A stretch of 64,000 nt of DNA, from positions 62,001 through 126,000 of the forward strand of contig JAZKGQ010000008.1 of NCBI GenBank assembly GCA_040385825.1, written 5' to 3'. Origin of the DNA: JANNNF01 sp040385825 (lineage in GTDB: Bacteria > Pseudomonadota > Alphaproteobacteria > Rhodobacterales > Rhodobacteraceae). The position numbers and the translations under genes were made by a program. The notes beneath the pieces are model-generated. The model did not search any database. It was not told the DNA's origin and worked only from the letters and a program-made list of their open reading frames with translations. Shown here piece after piece: positions 1 to 7,990 of the stretch (positions are counted from its first letter, which is position 1; the number at the start of each line of letters is the position of its first letter).

Positions 1-1
1 C

Positions 2-91
2 GGCCATGTGGTCCCCACCCTTTTTGATCTGGGCCTGACGCTAGCCGCTGCGGCGGGGCCTGTCCATCGGCTGATCATACTAACATGTTAG
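2..91 (+). CDS. Possible 3' end of an upstream gene (partial, doubtful)
   Basis: One plus-strand frame is open from the left edge to a TAG at 89-91 and would encode about 29 C-terminal residues, mildly hydrophobic in the middle. Its stop lies inside the CTAACATGTTAG palindrome. A 29-codon open frame in DNA this GC-rich is weak evidence, and I recognise no family. It could equally be non-coding promoter DNA. Confidence 0.15.
   Translation, partial: GHVVPTLFDLGLTLAAAAGPVHRLIILTC
80..91. promoter_or_regulatory. Candidate GntR operator upstream of the sugar ABC operon
   Basis: The sequence is CTAACATGTTAG, a perfect 12-bp palindrome. The same 12 bp recur at 6352-6363, beside the FCD-family GntR gene of the same locus. 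A TTGACA hexamer follows at 96-101, so a bound repressor would lie against the -35 region of the transporter operon. Binding by the GntR protein is inferred from position and symmetry. Confidence 0.6.
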
Positions 92-292
92 AATCTTGAC
101 AGGCCGCCCGCCCCCTGCGTAGCTTACCGCCGAGGACAGGTTGCACAGGGGAGGGGAGGCCCCGTTTGCGATGGCACCGCGCCATGGCGGCAGGCAACCA
201 CGGCCCGATCACGGACGACATCACGGACGACACAGGGAAAATCCGCCAGCGGCCCCAAGCGGCGCAGACTGGCATCAACGGGAGGAGATATC
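92..292 (+). promoter_or_regulatory. Leader of the sugar ABC operon
   Basis: This is the roughly 200-nt leader between the palindrome and the transporter operon. It holds a TTGACA-like -35 hexamer at 96-101 but no convincing -10. A strong purine-rich ribosome-binding site (GGGAGGAG, about 280-287) lies directly before the GTG start at 293. I see no other element in it. Confidence 0.4.
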
Positions 293-1924
293 GTGAAAGT
301 AGAAATCTACGAGGCCATGCAGCGCGCCCAGATCAGCCGCCGCCGCATGCTGCAAGGGGCAACCGCAATGGGGGCGATGGCCCTGCTGCCGATGTCGATG
401 AAACCGGCAGCGGCCCAGGCCAGCCTGCGCGCCCAGATTCTGGCGATTCCCGGCGTGGGTCAGGGCAGCCCGACCGATGTGCATTGGCAGCAGGTGGGCG
501 AGCTGTGCCTTGACGCCACCAAGGCCAATGTGGCCGAGGGCGAATTTGCCGGGGTGGAACTGACCTTCCTTGGCCTGAACAACCAGAACCAGCACAACGT
601 GCTGTTCCGCGGGTTCCTGAAGTCATGGGAAGCCTACACGGGGGCCAAGATCAACTGGGTCGACCTTGCCCAGGCCGATTACAACGCCCGCCTGCAACAG
701 TCGATCGCGACCGGCACGGTGGACTTCGACATCCTCGCCATGGGCGCACCGTTCGAAGGCGACACCGCCGGGCGCGGCCTGCTGTCGGAAATGCCCGATT
801 GGGTGAAGACCCAGATCGACATGACGGATTATGTCGGCTACCTGCAAGCGCCCGTCGGCACATGGGATGGCAAGACCTACCGCATCTCGGTGGACGGCGA
901 CTGCCACACCTTTGCCTATCGCAAGGATTACTTCGGCGAAGGCTCGATCTCGGGCATGGCCGAAGCGCCCAAGACCTGGCAGGAAGTGCAGGCCGCCACC
1001 AAGGCGCTGGCCGGCAAGACCGACCCGCTGACCGGCCTGCCCGCCTACGGCTATCTTGACCCGCTGAAAGGCTGGGGCGGGTTCGGGTTCTATTTCCTGG
1101 AAAGCCGCGCCACCGCCTATGCCAAGCATCCCGACAACAAGGCCTGGCTGTTCGACCCGGAAACGATGAAGCCCTATGTCAACAACCCGGCCTTCGTGCG
1201 CGCCATTCAGGATGTGATGGATGTGCAGTCCATCGGCCCTGCCGACCAGATCAACGCCGATCCGGGCACCACGGCGTTTCAGGAATTCCTGGCCGGCACC
1301 GGCTCGATGATCTCGTGGTGGGGGGATGTGGGGTCGAACTCGCGCACCTCTGACAGCTCGGTGGTGGGCGATGTCACCTCGTTCTCGATCCTGCCGGGGT
1401 CGGATGATGTGTACAACAACGTGACCGGCGCTTGGGAAACCTTGGCCTCGGGGCCGAACCATGCGCCGAACATGGCCTATCTGGGCTGGGGGGTCTATGT
1501 GACCAGCCTTGTCGAGGGCGACGAGAAGCGCAAGAAAGCCGCCTGGTCTGCCGCAGCCCATCTGGGCGGCAAGGATCTTGCGCTGTGGACGGCGGCCTAT
1601 CCGTCGGGCTATCAGCCCTACCGCACCAGCCAGTTCCAGTATGAGGAATGGGAAGCGGCAGGCTATGACCGGGCCTTCATCGAGGATTATCTCGGGTCGA
1701 ACCTTGACAGCTACAACCACCCGAACTCGGCGATCGAACCGCGCATTCCCGGCATCTTCCAGTACTATTCGGTGGCCGAGGACGAGTTGGCCAAGGGTTT
1801 TGCCGGGCAATACAAATCGGCACAGGAAACCGCCGATGCGATTGCGGCCGCCTGGGAAAAGATCACCGACCAGATCGGGCGGGACAGCCAGATTGCGCTG
1901 TATAAGGCAAGTCTGGGCATGTGA
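293..1924 (+). CDS. ABC transporter periplasmic sugar-binding protein (family 1), Tat-exported
   Basis: This is the extracytoplasmic receptor of a carbohydrate ABC importer. The 543-aa product begins with a Tat-type signal: a twin-arginine SRRRMLQG at residues 15-22, an Ala/Met-rich hydrophobic stretch and a likely AQA cleavage near residue 43. The mature part resembles family 1 solute-binding proteins, with many surface aromatics. The GTG start is chosen because GGGAGGAG precedes it. Two permease genes follow on the same strand, but no ATPase gene is present in the operon. The neighbouring mutarotase and aldo/keto reductase suggest a fucose-like or other aldose ligand; this is inference. Confidence 0.85.
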   Translation: MKVEIYEAMQRAQISRRRMLQGATAMGAMALLPMSMKPAAAQASLRAQILAIPGVGQGSPTDVHWQQVGELCLDATKANVAEGEFAGVELTFLGLNNQNQHNVLFRGFLKSWEAYTGAKINWVDLAQADYNARLQQSIATGTVDFDILAMGAPFEGDTAGRGLLSEMPDWVKTQIDMTDYVGYLQAPVGTWDGKTYRISVDGDCHTFAYRKDYFGEGSISGMAEAPKTWQEVQAATKALAGKTDPLTGLPAYGYLDPLKGWGGFGFYFLESRATAYAKHPDNKAWLFDPETMKPYVNNPAFVRAIQDVMDVQSIGPADQINADPGTTAFQEFLAGTGSMISWWGDVGSNSRTSDSSVVGDVTSFSILPGSDDVYNNVTGAWETLASGPNHAPNMAYLGWGVYVTSLVEGDEKRKKAAWSAAAHLGGKDLALWTAAYPSGYQPYRTSQFQYEEWEAAGYDRAFIEDYLGSNLDSYNHPNSAIEPRIPGIFQYYSVAEDELAKGFAGQYKSAQETADAIAAAWEKITDQIGRDSQIALYKASLGM

Positions 1925-1933
1925 GAACGGCAG

Positions 1934-1988
1934 GGCGGGGTGAACCCCGCCTTGCCCTTTGTCCGGTAGCGGCGGGGTGAACCCCGCC
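1934..1988. repeat. Duplicated hairpin between solute-binding and permease genes
   Basis: Two copies of the inverted repeat GGCGGGGTGAACCCCGCC lie at 1934-1951 and 1971-1988, 37 nt apart. Each can form a stem of GGCGGGG with CCCCGCC. No U-run follows, so these look like mRNA 3'-end stabilisers or partial attenuators that leave more transcript for the binding protein than for the permeases. Confidence 0.7.
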
Positions 1989-2015
1989 ATACCAAATTGA
2001 AAGGTTGAACCCGGC

Positions 2016-3119
2016 GTGAGCAGCGGCACCACACTTCATGTCGTCACCAACGACAACATCTCGGACGCCCGACGCCGCTTTGGCCGGGGGATCATCTGGG
2101 GCACGGCGGCGCTGCTGGCGGCGGTAGCCCTGGCGCAGGCGCTGGATGCGGCAGGGCAGATCGACCTTGGCTTGGCCAACTGGCGGCCCACGCTCTATGC
2201 CTATCTGCTCTGGGCGGCGGCGCTGTGCTGGGGGCAGGTGCTGCTGTACGGCGAGCAAGGCAAGCGCACGCTGTTCGTGCTGCCTGCGGCGCTGTTCGTG
2301 GTGTCGCTGACCGTTTTCCCGCTGCTGTTCGGGCTGATCATCGCGTTTTCCGACTGGAACCTGTCGTCGCCCGATGGGCGCAAGTTCAACGGCGTGGCCA
2401 ACATCGTGCAGATGTGGCACGACCCATTCTACTGGAATGCCTTGTTGAACATGGTCTGGTATACCCTTGCGATCCTTGTGGAATATGCCATCGCCTTTGG
2501 CCTTGCCCTGCTGCTGAATTCCGAGATCCGGGCGCGCAAGTTCTTTCGGGTGGCGTTCCTGCTGCCGCTGATGCTGTCACCGATTGCGGTATCTTGGATG
2601 ATCGGCAAATCCATGCTGGAACCCCGCTTTGGCCCGATTGCCCGCGCCGCGCGCGAGTTGGGCTGGGACAATCCCAGCTTTTTCGGCAGCCCGGAAATCG
2701 CCCGCGCCACCATCATGGTGATGGATGCCTGGACCTATATTCCCTTCATGATGATCATGATTCTGGCAGGCCTTCAGGCCATCCCCAAGGAATTGCACGA
2801 AGCGGCAAGGGTGGACGGCGCGAATGGCTGGCGCAATTTCTGGGAAGTGACCTTCCCGCTGATGCTGCCGGTGTCGATCACCGCCGTTCTGATCCGCATT
2901 ATCTTCAAGCTGAAACTGGCGGACATCGTCATTGCCGTCACCTCGGGCGGGCCGGGGGGGGCGACGGATACGGTGACCAGCTTCATCTTCCGCGAATACC
3001 GGGACCGGTCCAACGTCGGCTATGGCACGCTGCTGGCCATGGTCTATCTGGTGATCATCGTGATCGCGATGACCGGGCTGATGAAACTCGCCGACCGCTT
3101 TACACGGCCCGGAACCTGA
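2016..3119 (+). CDS. Sugar ABC transporter permease (MalF/UgpA type)
   Basis: This is the first of two inner-membrane permeases of the sugar importer. The 367-aa product has an N-terminal extension with two hydrophobic segments before the core permease helices. The cytoplasmic EAA loop that contacts the ATPase is visible as EAARVDGANGWRNF at about residues 266-279. The start is a GTG at 2016; the hairpin pair separates it from the binding-protein gene. The second permease follows after 11 nt. The family is secure; the substrate is not shown by the sequence. Confidence 0.88.
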   Translation: MSSGTTLHVVTNDNISDARRRFGRGIIWGTAALLAAVALAQALDAAGQIDLGLANWRPTLYAYLLWAAALCWGQVLLYGEQGKRTLFVLPAALFVVSLTVFPLLFGLIIAFSDWNLSSPDGRKFNGVANIVQMWHDPFYWNALLNMVWYTLAILVEYAIAFGLALLLNSEIRARKFFRVAFLLPLMLSPIAVSWMIGKSMLEPRFGPIARAARELGWDNPSFFGSPEIARATIMVMDAWTYIPFMMIMILAGLQAIPKELHEAARVDGANGWRNFWEVTFPLMLPVSITAVLIRIIFKLKLADIVIAVTSGGPGGATDTVTSFIFREYRDRSNVGYGTLLAMVYLVIIVIAMTGLMKLADRFTRPGT

Positions 3120-3130
3120 GGACCGACCTG

Positions 3131-4045
3131 ATGACCCAGATCTTTCACGACGCCGCCAGCGACACCGGCTTTCGCGCCAAGTGGTGGGCGGGGCGCACGG
3201 CCGTTTATGGCGCGCTGATCCTGTGGGCGGTGATCTGCCTGTTCCCGATCTACTGGACCATCACCACCAGCTTCAAGATGGCCCCGAACGTGATGCAGGG
3301 CGCCATGGTGCCTTGGGTCGATTACAACCCCAAATGGCTGGGCTGGAAAACCATCGGCCTTGCCCCCGAAACATGGTCCGCGCAATCCACCGTGCGGGAT
3401 GAATTCTTCAAGCGGTTCGGCAATTCGGTGGTGGTGTCGCTGTCGGCCTCGACCCTTGCGGTCATGCTGGGGTCACTGGCGGCTTACGGGTTGTCGCGGT
3501 TTTCCTACCGCTTCGGCCATATGCGCAACGGCGACATATCCTTCTTCTTCCTGTCGCAGTTGATCCTGCCCCCCGTGGTTCTGGCCCTGCCCTTTCTGGT
3601 GCTGTACAAGGAACTGGCGCTGCTGGACACGCGGATCGGGTTGATCCTGCTCTACACCCTGTCGGTGCTGCCCATCGTCATCTGGATCATGCGGGATCAG
3701 TTTTCCTCGATCCCGACCGAGGTCGAGGAAGCAGCGCTGGTCGATGGCCTGTCGGTCTGGGGCGCGTTCATCACCATCATCCTGCCGATCGCCCTGCCCG
3801 GCATGGTCGCGGCCTTCATCCTGTCCCTTGTGCTGACCTGGAACGAGTATTTCTTTGCCGCCCTTCTGACCTCCAGCAATGCCAACACCTTGCCGGTGCT
3901 GGTGGCCAGCCAGACCGGCAGCCAGGGGATTTCGTGGTGGTCCATGGCGGCGCTGTCCTTTGCGGCGATCCTGCCGCTGATCGTGATTGGTGTGGTGCTG
4001 GAACGCTTCATCATCAAGGGCATGGCCGCGGGGGCGGTGAAGTGA
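3131..4045 (+). CDS. Carbohydrate ABC transporter permease (MalG type)
   Basis: This is the second permease subunit, 304 aa and about six membrane segments. The EAA loop reads EEAALVDGLSVWGAF at about residues 198-212, followed by the usual LPIALPG helix start. The ATG at 3131 is chosen because the frame upstream of it runs through the preceding permease gene and is a shadow. The gene is followed after 34 nt by the FucU-like gene, with no ATPase between. The importer must use an ATPase encoded elsewhere, as multitask MsmK/UgpC-type ATPases do in other bacteria. Confidence 0.88.
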   Translation: MTQIFHDAASDTGFRAKWWAGRTAVYGALILWAVICLFPIYWTITTSFKMAPNVMQGAMVPWVDYNPKWLGWKTIGLAPETWSAQSTVRDEFFKRFGNSVVVSLSASTLAVMLGSLAAYGLSRFSYRFGHMRNGDISFFFLSQLILPPVVLALPFLVLYKELALLDTRIGLILLYTLSVLPIVIWIMRDQFSSIPTEVEEAALVDGLSVWGAFITIILPIALPGMVAAFILSLVLTWNEYFFAALLTSSNANTLPVLVASQTGSQGISWWSMAALSFAAILPLIVIGVVLERFIIKGMAAGAVK

Positions 4046-4079
4046 CCTTGATTTCGCGCAGAACGGCGCGCTCTGCGCC

Positions 4080-4535
4080 ATGCTGAAGGGGATTGACCGC
4101 GCATTGACCGCCGAAGTGCTGCATGTGCTGATGCGGATGGGGCATGGCGACGATCTGCTGATCTGCGACGTGAACCACCCCGCCGCCAGCATTGCCGCCC
4201 ACACCACCCACGGGCGGCTGATCGACATGGCGGGCTGCGACATCCCCCGCGCCGCAGCGGCCATTCTGACGCTGATGCCGCTGGATACCTTTGTCGAGGC
4301 CCCCGTCACCCGGATGCAGGTGGTGGGCGACCCCGAGGCCCAGGTTCCGGTGTTCGGGCGGATGCAGGCGGTGATCGACCAGGCCGAAGGGCGGGCGGTC
4401 ACGATGCAGGCGGTGGAGCGGTTCGCGTTCTATGCCGCCGCCAAGCAGGCCTTTGCGGTGATCCGCACGGCGGACCCCGGCCCCTATGGCTGTTTCATCC
4501 TGAAAAAGGGTGTGATCACCCTGCCCGATGCCTGA
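4080..4535 (+). CDS. fucU: RbsD/FucU-family sugar mutarotase
   Basis: This 151-aa protein has the FucU/RbsD signature: MLKGI at the start, LMRMGHGDDLLICDVNHPA at about residues 17-35 and an F-Y-AAK-AFAVIRT stretch near the C-terminus. Members interconvert the alpha and beta anomers of fucose or ribose before catabolism and work as cytoplasmic ring oligomers. The length matches FucU (about 140-150 aa). Placement between the importer and an aldo/keto reductase supports sugar processing after uptake. The ATG has no strong ribosome-binding site and may rely on translational coupling. Confidence 0.82.
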   Translation: MLKGIDRALTAEVLHVLMRMGHGDDLLICDVNHPAASIAAHTTHGRLIDMAGCDIPRAAAAILTLMPLDTFVEAPVTRMQVVGDPEAQVPVFGRMQAVIDQAEGRAVTMQAVERFAFYAAAKQAFAVIRTADPGPYGCFILKKGVITLPDA

Positions 4536-4564
4536 AGCGATCAAGCCAAAAGAATGAGGAAGCG

Positions 4565-5581
4565 ATGACGCAAGCGACGCGGATATGGGACAAACGCGGG
4601 ATCCCCTTTACCGAGCTGGGCTTTGGCACGGCCCCGATCGGCAACCTGTTCCGCGCGATTTCCGATACGGACGCGCGCGGCATTCTGGACAGGGCCTGGG
4701 ACGCCGGAGTGCGCTATTACGACACCGCGCCGCTGTACGGTCTGGGTCTGGCGGAAACCCGGCTGAACCCGTTTCTGCGTGGCAAGGATCGGAGCTCCTA
4801 TGTGCTGTCGTCGAAAATCGGGCGGCTGTTCCGGGCGACGACGCCGGACAAACGCGATGGTCTGGACAAGTGGTTCGAGGTGCCCTCGCGCAATGAGGTC
4901 TACGACTACGGCTATGACGCGGTGATGCGCAGCCTTGAATTTTCACTGGAACGTCTGGGCGTTGACCGGATCGACATTCTTTATGCCCATGATCTGGACG
5001 TGTTCAACCACGGGTCGAAAGCCGCCCTGCAAGACCGGCTGGAGGCGTTTCTGGCGGGCGGCTACCGCGCCCTGCTGGCCCTGCGCGACCAAGGCGTGAT
5101 CCGGGCCTTTGGCGCGGGGGTTAACGAATGGGAACCCTGCCAATGGCTGATGGACCGGGGCGATTTCGACATTTTCCTGCTCGCCGGGCGCTATACGCTG
5201 CTTGAGCAGGACAGCCTTGGCTTCATGAACGCCGCCGCCGCCAAGGGCGTGGGGGTGGTGATCGGCGGGCCGTACAATTCGGGCGTGCTGGCCACCGGGC
5301 CGCGCCCCGGTGCGATGTACAATTACAACCCGGCCCCCGATTGGGTGCTGGCCAAGGTGGCGCAGTTGCAGGCGGTCTGTGCGGCGCATGGCGTGCGGAT
5401 GGTGGATGCCGCCTACCGCTTTCCCCTGCTGCACCCTGCGGTCGTGTCGGTGATCCCCGGCGGGCAAGGGGTGATGGAAATGGAGAGCAACATCGCCGCC
5501 GCAAGCGCCGTGGTGCCGCAGGCGCTGTGGGCAGACTTGCAGGCCAGGGGGCTGATCCATCCTGACGCGCCGGTGATCTGA
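4565..5581 (+). CDS. Aldo/keto reductase, L-fucose/D-threo-aldose 1-dehydrogenase type
   Basis: This 338-aa NAD(P)-dependent aldo/keto reductase probably oxidises an aldose to the lactone. The AKR fold shows in ELGFGTAPIGNLFR near the N-terminus, the catalytic DTAPLYG (Asp and Tyr, about residues 57-63), the KIG lysine and SLERLGVDRIDILYAHD. Extended DTAPLYG-type members with this spacing include L-fucose dehydrogenase and pyridoxal 4-dehydrogenase. The start has an upstream GAGGAA. With FucU, the importer and an UxaA-type dehydratase nearby, a non-phosphorylating aldose route is likely, but the substrate is inferred. Confidence 0.8.
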   Translation: MTQATRIWDKRGIPFTELGFGTAPIGNLFRAISDTDARGILDRAWDAGVRYYDTAPLYGLGLAETRLNPFLRGKDRSSYVLSSKIGRLFRATTPDKRDGLDKWFEVPSRNEVYDYGYDAVMRSLEFSLERLGVDRIDILYAHDLDVFNHGSKAALQDRLEAFLAGGYRALLALRDQGVIRAFGAGVNEWEPCQWLMDRGDFDIFLLAGRYTLLEQDSLGFMNAAAAKGVGVVIGGPYNSGVLATGPRPGAMYNYNPAPDWVLAKVAQLQAVCAAHGVRMVDAAYRFPLLHPAVVSVIPGGQGVMEMESNIAAASAVVPQALWADLQARGLIHPDAPVI

Positions 5582-5618
5582 ACCGGCCGCAGAGTGGATA
5601 TTTCAGCCAGGAAAGAGG

Positions 5619-6350
5619 CTAATCCGGGTCGAACAGGTCTGGCCGGTCGCGTTCCAGCGGTTCCAGATAGGTCAAAAGCTGGCTCAGATGCGCCTTGACG
5701 GCAGCCCGCGCCGCTGCCGGATCGCGGGCCTCCAATGCCGCCAGAATGTCGCGGTGTTCGGCCAGCGTCGCCGCCACCCGCCCCGGCACCGGCAGGATCA
5801 ACTGCCGCGCGCGGTGAACATGCAGCCACGCCGTCTGCGACACCTGCGCCAGCTTGCGATAGCCGCTGAACGACAGCAGCAATTCGTGCATTTCGGCATC
5901 CATCGCATAGAAGCCCGGAATGTCGCCATCGGCCAGCAGGGCCGCCTGCACCGTCAGATTGCGGCGCAGCAGGGTCAACTGATCGGGCGTGATGCCGGCG
6001 GCCACCCGTTCAATCGCCGCCAGTTCGATCGCCTCGCGCAGGAAGGCGCCCTCGCGAATCTCCTCCATCGAGAAACGCGCAACGAAGGTGCCCGCCTGCG
6101 GGATCACATCCACCAGCCCTTCCCCGGCCAGTCGCGCCACCGCATCGGCGACCGGGCTGCGCGACACGCCAAGGGCGGCGCAGATCTCGGGCTTGCGCAA
6201 AATCTCGCCGGGGCGATAGCCAAGCGACAGGATCGCGTGGCGCAGCGTCTGATAAACGCGCTGGCCCAAGGATCCGTCGAAACGATCAAGCGGCAACAGG
6301 CGCGATGCGCCAGAGTCCTCTTGTACTGCGGGTTCGGGTGACTGTAACAT
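5619..6350 (-). CDS. GntR-family transcriptional regulator, FCD (FadR) subfamily
   Basis: This 243-aa regulator has an N-terminal winged helix (about residues 22-90, with AALGVSRSPVADAVARLAGEGLV as recognition helix and wing start) and an all-helical FCD effector domain with the R-A-IE and H-E-L-Y/M-D-H type metal-site residues. It probably represses the sugar locus and releases DNA on binding a pathway acid. The ATG ends at 6350, and the CTAACATGTTAG palindrome begins 2 nt upstream, which predicts autoregulation. It converges on the aldo/keto reductase and diverges from the dehydratase gene. Confidence 0.87.
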   Translation of the reverse strand: MLQSPEPAVQEDSGASRLLPLDRFDGSLGQRVYQTLRHAILSLGYRPGEILRKPEICAALGVSRSPVADAVARLAGEGLVDVIPQAGTFVARFSMEEIREGAFLREAIELAAIERVAAGITPDQLTLLRRNLTVQAALLADGDIPGFYAMDAEMHELLLSFSGYRKLAQVSQTAWLHVHRARQLILPVPGRVAATLAEHRDILAALEARDPAAARAAVKAHLSQLLTYLEPLERDRPDLFDPD

Positions 6351-6351
6351 G

Positions 6352-6363
6352 CTAACATGTTAG
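6352..6363. promoter_or_regulatory. Candidate GntR operator in the regulator/dehydratase divergent region
   Basis: The sequence is CTAACATGTTAG, identical to 80-91. A further TAACATG half-site at 6345-6351 directly precedes it. It sits at the regulator's start codon and about 50 nt before the dehydratase start, so one bound dimer could control both directions. Confidence 0.62.
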
Positions 6364-6412
6364 AGATCGGCTCGCCCAAGTCAAGGCAGGCCAAGCCTTG
6401 AAAGGGACACTC

Positions 6413-7918
6413 ATGGCAGAAGGCATCATCCGCCTCCACCCGAGCGATTCAGTGGTGATCGCCCTTGCCGACCTTGCGGCGGGCACGCAGCCACAGGGGC
6501 TGGACGTGGCCCTGCCGGGGGCGGTGCCGCGCGGCCACAAGATCGCGGCGGGGCCGATTGCCAAGGGAACACCGGTGATCCGCTATGGCCAGATCATCGG
6601 GCAGGCCACGGTCGCCATCGCGGCGGGCGCCCATATCCACAGCCACAATCTGGGCATGGGGCCGCATACGGCCGATTATGCCATCGGGTCGGAAAGCCGC
6701 GCCTTGCCCGCGCTGCCCGCCCGCAGCTTCATGGGCTATGCGCGGCCCGACGGGTCGGTCGGCACCCGGAACTATCTGGGGATTCTGACTTCGGTGAACT
6801 GCTCGGGGTCGGTCGCGCGTTTCATCGCCGAGGCGGCCGAGCGTGACCCGACCATCATGGACGGCATCGACGGCGTGGTCCCCATCGTGCATGGCACCGG
6901 CTGCGGCATGTCGGGGGTGAATGAAGGCTACGACACCCTGATGCGCACCCTGAAAGGCTATGCCCGCAACGCCAATTTCGGCGGCATCCTGCTGGTGGGT
7001 CTGGGGTGCGAGGTGATGCAGGTGCCCGACCTTGTGGGCCAGGGCCGGCTGCGCCCTGATGGCAATTTCCGCTACATGACCATCCAGCAAACCGGCGGCA
7101 CGCGCGCGACGATCGAGGCGGGCCTGCGGGTTTTGCGCGACATGGCGGTGGTGGCGCGAAAGGTGGTGCGCACACCTGCCCCGGTGTCGAAACTGATCGT
7201 GGGCCTGCAATGCGGCGGGTCTGACGGCTATTCCGGCATCACCGCCAACCCGGCCCTGGGGGCGGCGTCGGACATGCTGGTGCAGATGGGCGGCACGACG
7301 ATCCTGTCCGAGACGCCCGAGATTTACGGCGCCGAACATCTGCTGACCCGCCGCGCGGTCAGTCAGGCCGTCGGTGAACGGTTGATCGAGCGCATCCGTT
7401 GGTGGGAAGACTACACCGAACGCAACGGCGGCGAGATGGACAACAACCCCTCGCCGGGGAACAAGAAGGGTGGCCTGACCACCATTCTGGAGAAATCGCT
7501 AGGCGCGGTTGCCAAGGGCGGCACGGCCCCGCTGTCAGGTGTCTACAAATTCGCCGAGCCGATCCTGACCCCCGGTTTCGTCTATATGGACAGCCCCGGC
7601 TATGACCCCTGTTCGGTGACGGGCCAGATCGCATCCGGGGCCACGATGATCGTGTTCACCACGGGCCGAGGGTCGGTGTCGGGCTACAAGCCCAGCCCCT
7701 GCATCAAGCTGGCGACCAATTCCGAGATGTACGCGCGCATGGCCGAGGACATGGACGTGAACTGCGGCGACATCATCGACGGGGTGAGCATTCAGGCGAA
7801 AGGTGCTGAAATCCTTGACAAGATCATCGAAGTGGCCTCTGGCGGCAAAAGCCTGTCCGAGGCTTTGGGCTTTGGCGGGGCAGAGTTCGTGCCCTGGCAG
7901 ATTGGGGCGGTCATGTAG
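6413..7918 (+). CDS. UxaA-family sugar-acid dehydratase (altronate/galactarate dehydratase type)
   Basis: This 501-aa enzyme of the altronate/galactarate dehydratase family eliminates water from a sugar acid to give a 2-keto-3-deoxy acid. It has an N-terminal SAF-like domain (about residues 1-90) fused to the catalytic domain. The catalytic domain carries GTGCGMS, GCEVMQ, CGGSDGYSG, ETPEIYGAE and TTGRGS motifs with conserved cysteines and acidic residues. The ATG at 6413 is preferred over a TTG at 6398 because AAAGGGA lies between them. Opposite the GntR gene with a shared operator, it is the likely dehydration step after lactone formation. The exact acid is unknown. Confidence 0.85.
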   Translation: MAEGIIRLHPSDSVVIALADLAAGTQPQGLDVALPGAVPRGHKIAAGPIAKGTPVIRYGQIIGQATVAIAAGAHIHSHNLGMGPHTADYAIGSESRALPALPARSFMGYARPDGSVGTRNYLGILTSVNCSGSVARFIAEAAERDPTIMDGIDGVVPIVHGTGCGMSGVNEGYDTLMRTLKGYARNANFGGILLVGLGCEVMQVPDLVGQGRLRPDGNFRYMTIQQTGGTRATIEAGLRVLRDMAVVARKVVRTPAPVSKLIVGLQCGGSDGYSGITANPALGAASDMLVQMGGTTILSETPEIYGAEHLLTRRAVSQAVGERLIERIRWWEDYTERNGGEMDNNPSPGNKKGGLTTILEKSLGAVAKGGTAPLSGVYKFAEPILTPGFVYMDSPGYDPCSVTGQIASGATMIVFTTGRGSVSGYKPSPCIKLATNSEMYARMAEDMDVNCGDIIDGVSIQAKGAEILDKIIEVASGGKSLSEALGFGGAEFVPWQIGAVM

Positions 7919-7925
7919 CTGGCCG

Positions 7926-7976
7926 CCGGGGGTTTCACACCCCCGGACCCCCGTGGGATATTTATGAACAGATGAT
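7926..7976. repeat. Hairpin plus GATATTTATGAACAGATGAT repeat (copy 1)
   Basis: The convergent gap between the dehydratase and the CoA ligase holds a GC hairpin (7926-7932 with 7940-7946, loop TTTCACA). It is followed at 7955-7976 by a 22-nt unit containing GATATTTATGAACAGATGAT. The reverse complement of the same 22 nt occurs at 17837-17858. The hairpin can serve as a bidirectional terminator. Such units are common at Rhodobacterales gene ends (recalled, not searched). Confidence 0.7.
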
Positions 7977-7990
7977 AGATGCGGCGGTGA

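Noticed and set aside
2225..3130. An N-terminal extension of the second sugar permease reaching back through the first
   Set aside because: The upstream part is an out-of-frame reading of the first permease. The true start is the ATG at 3131.
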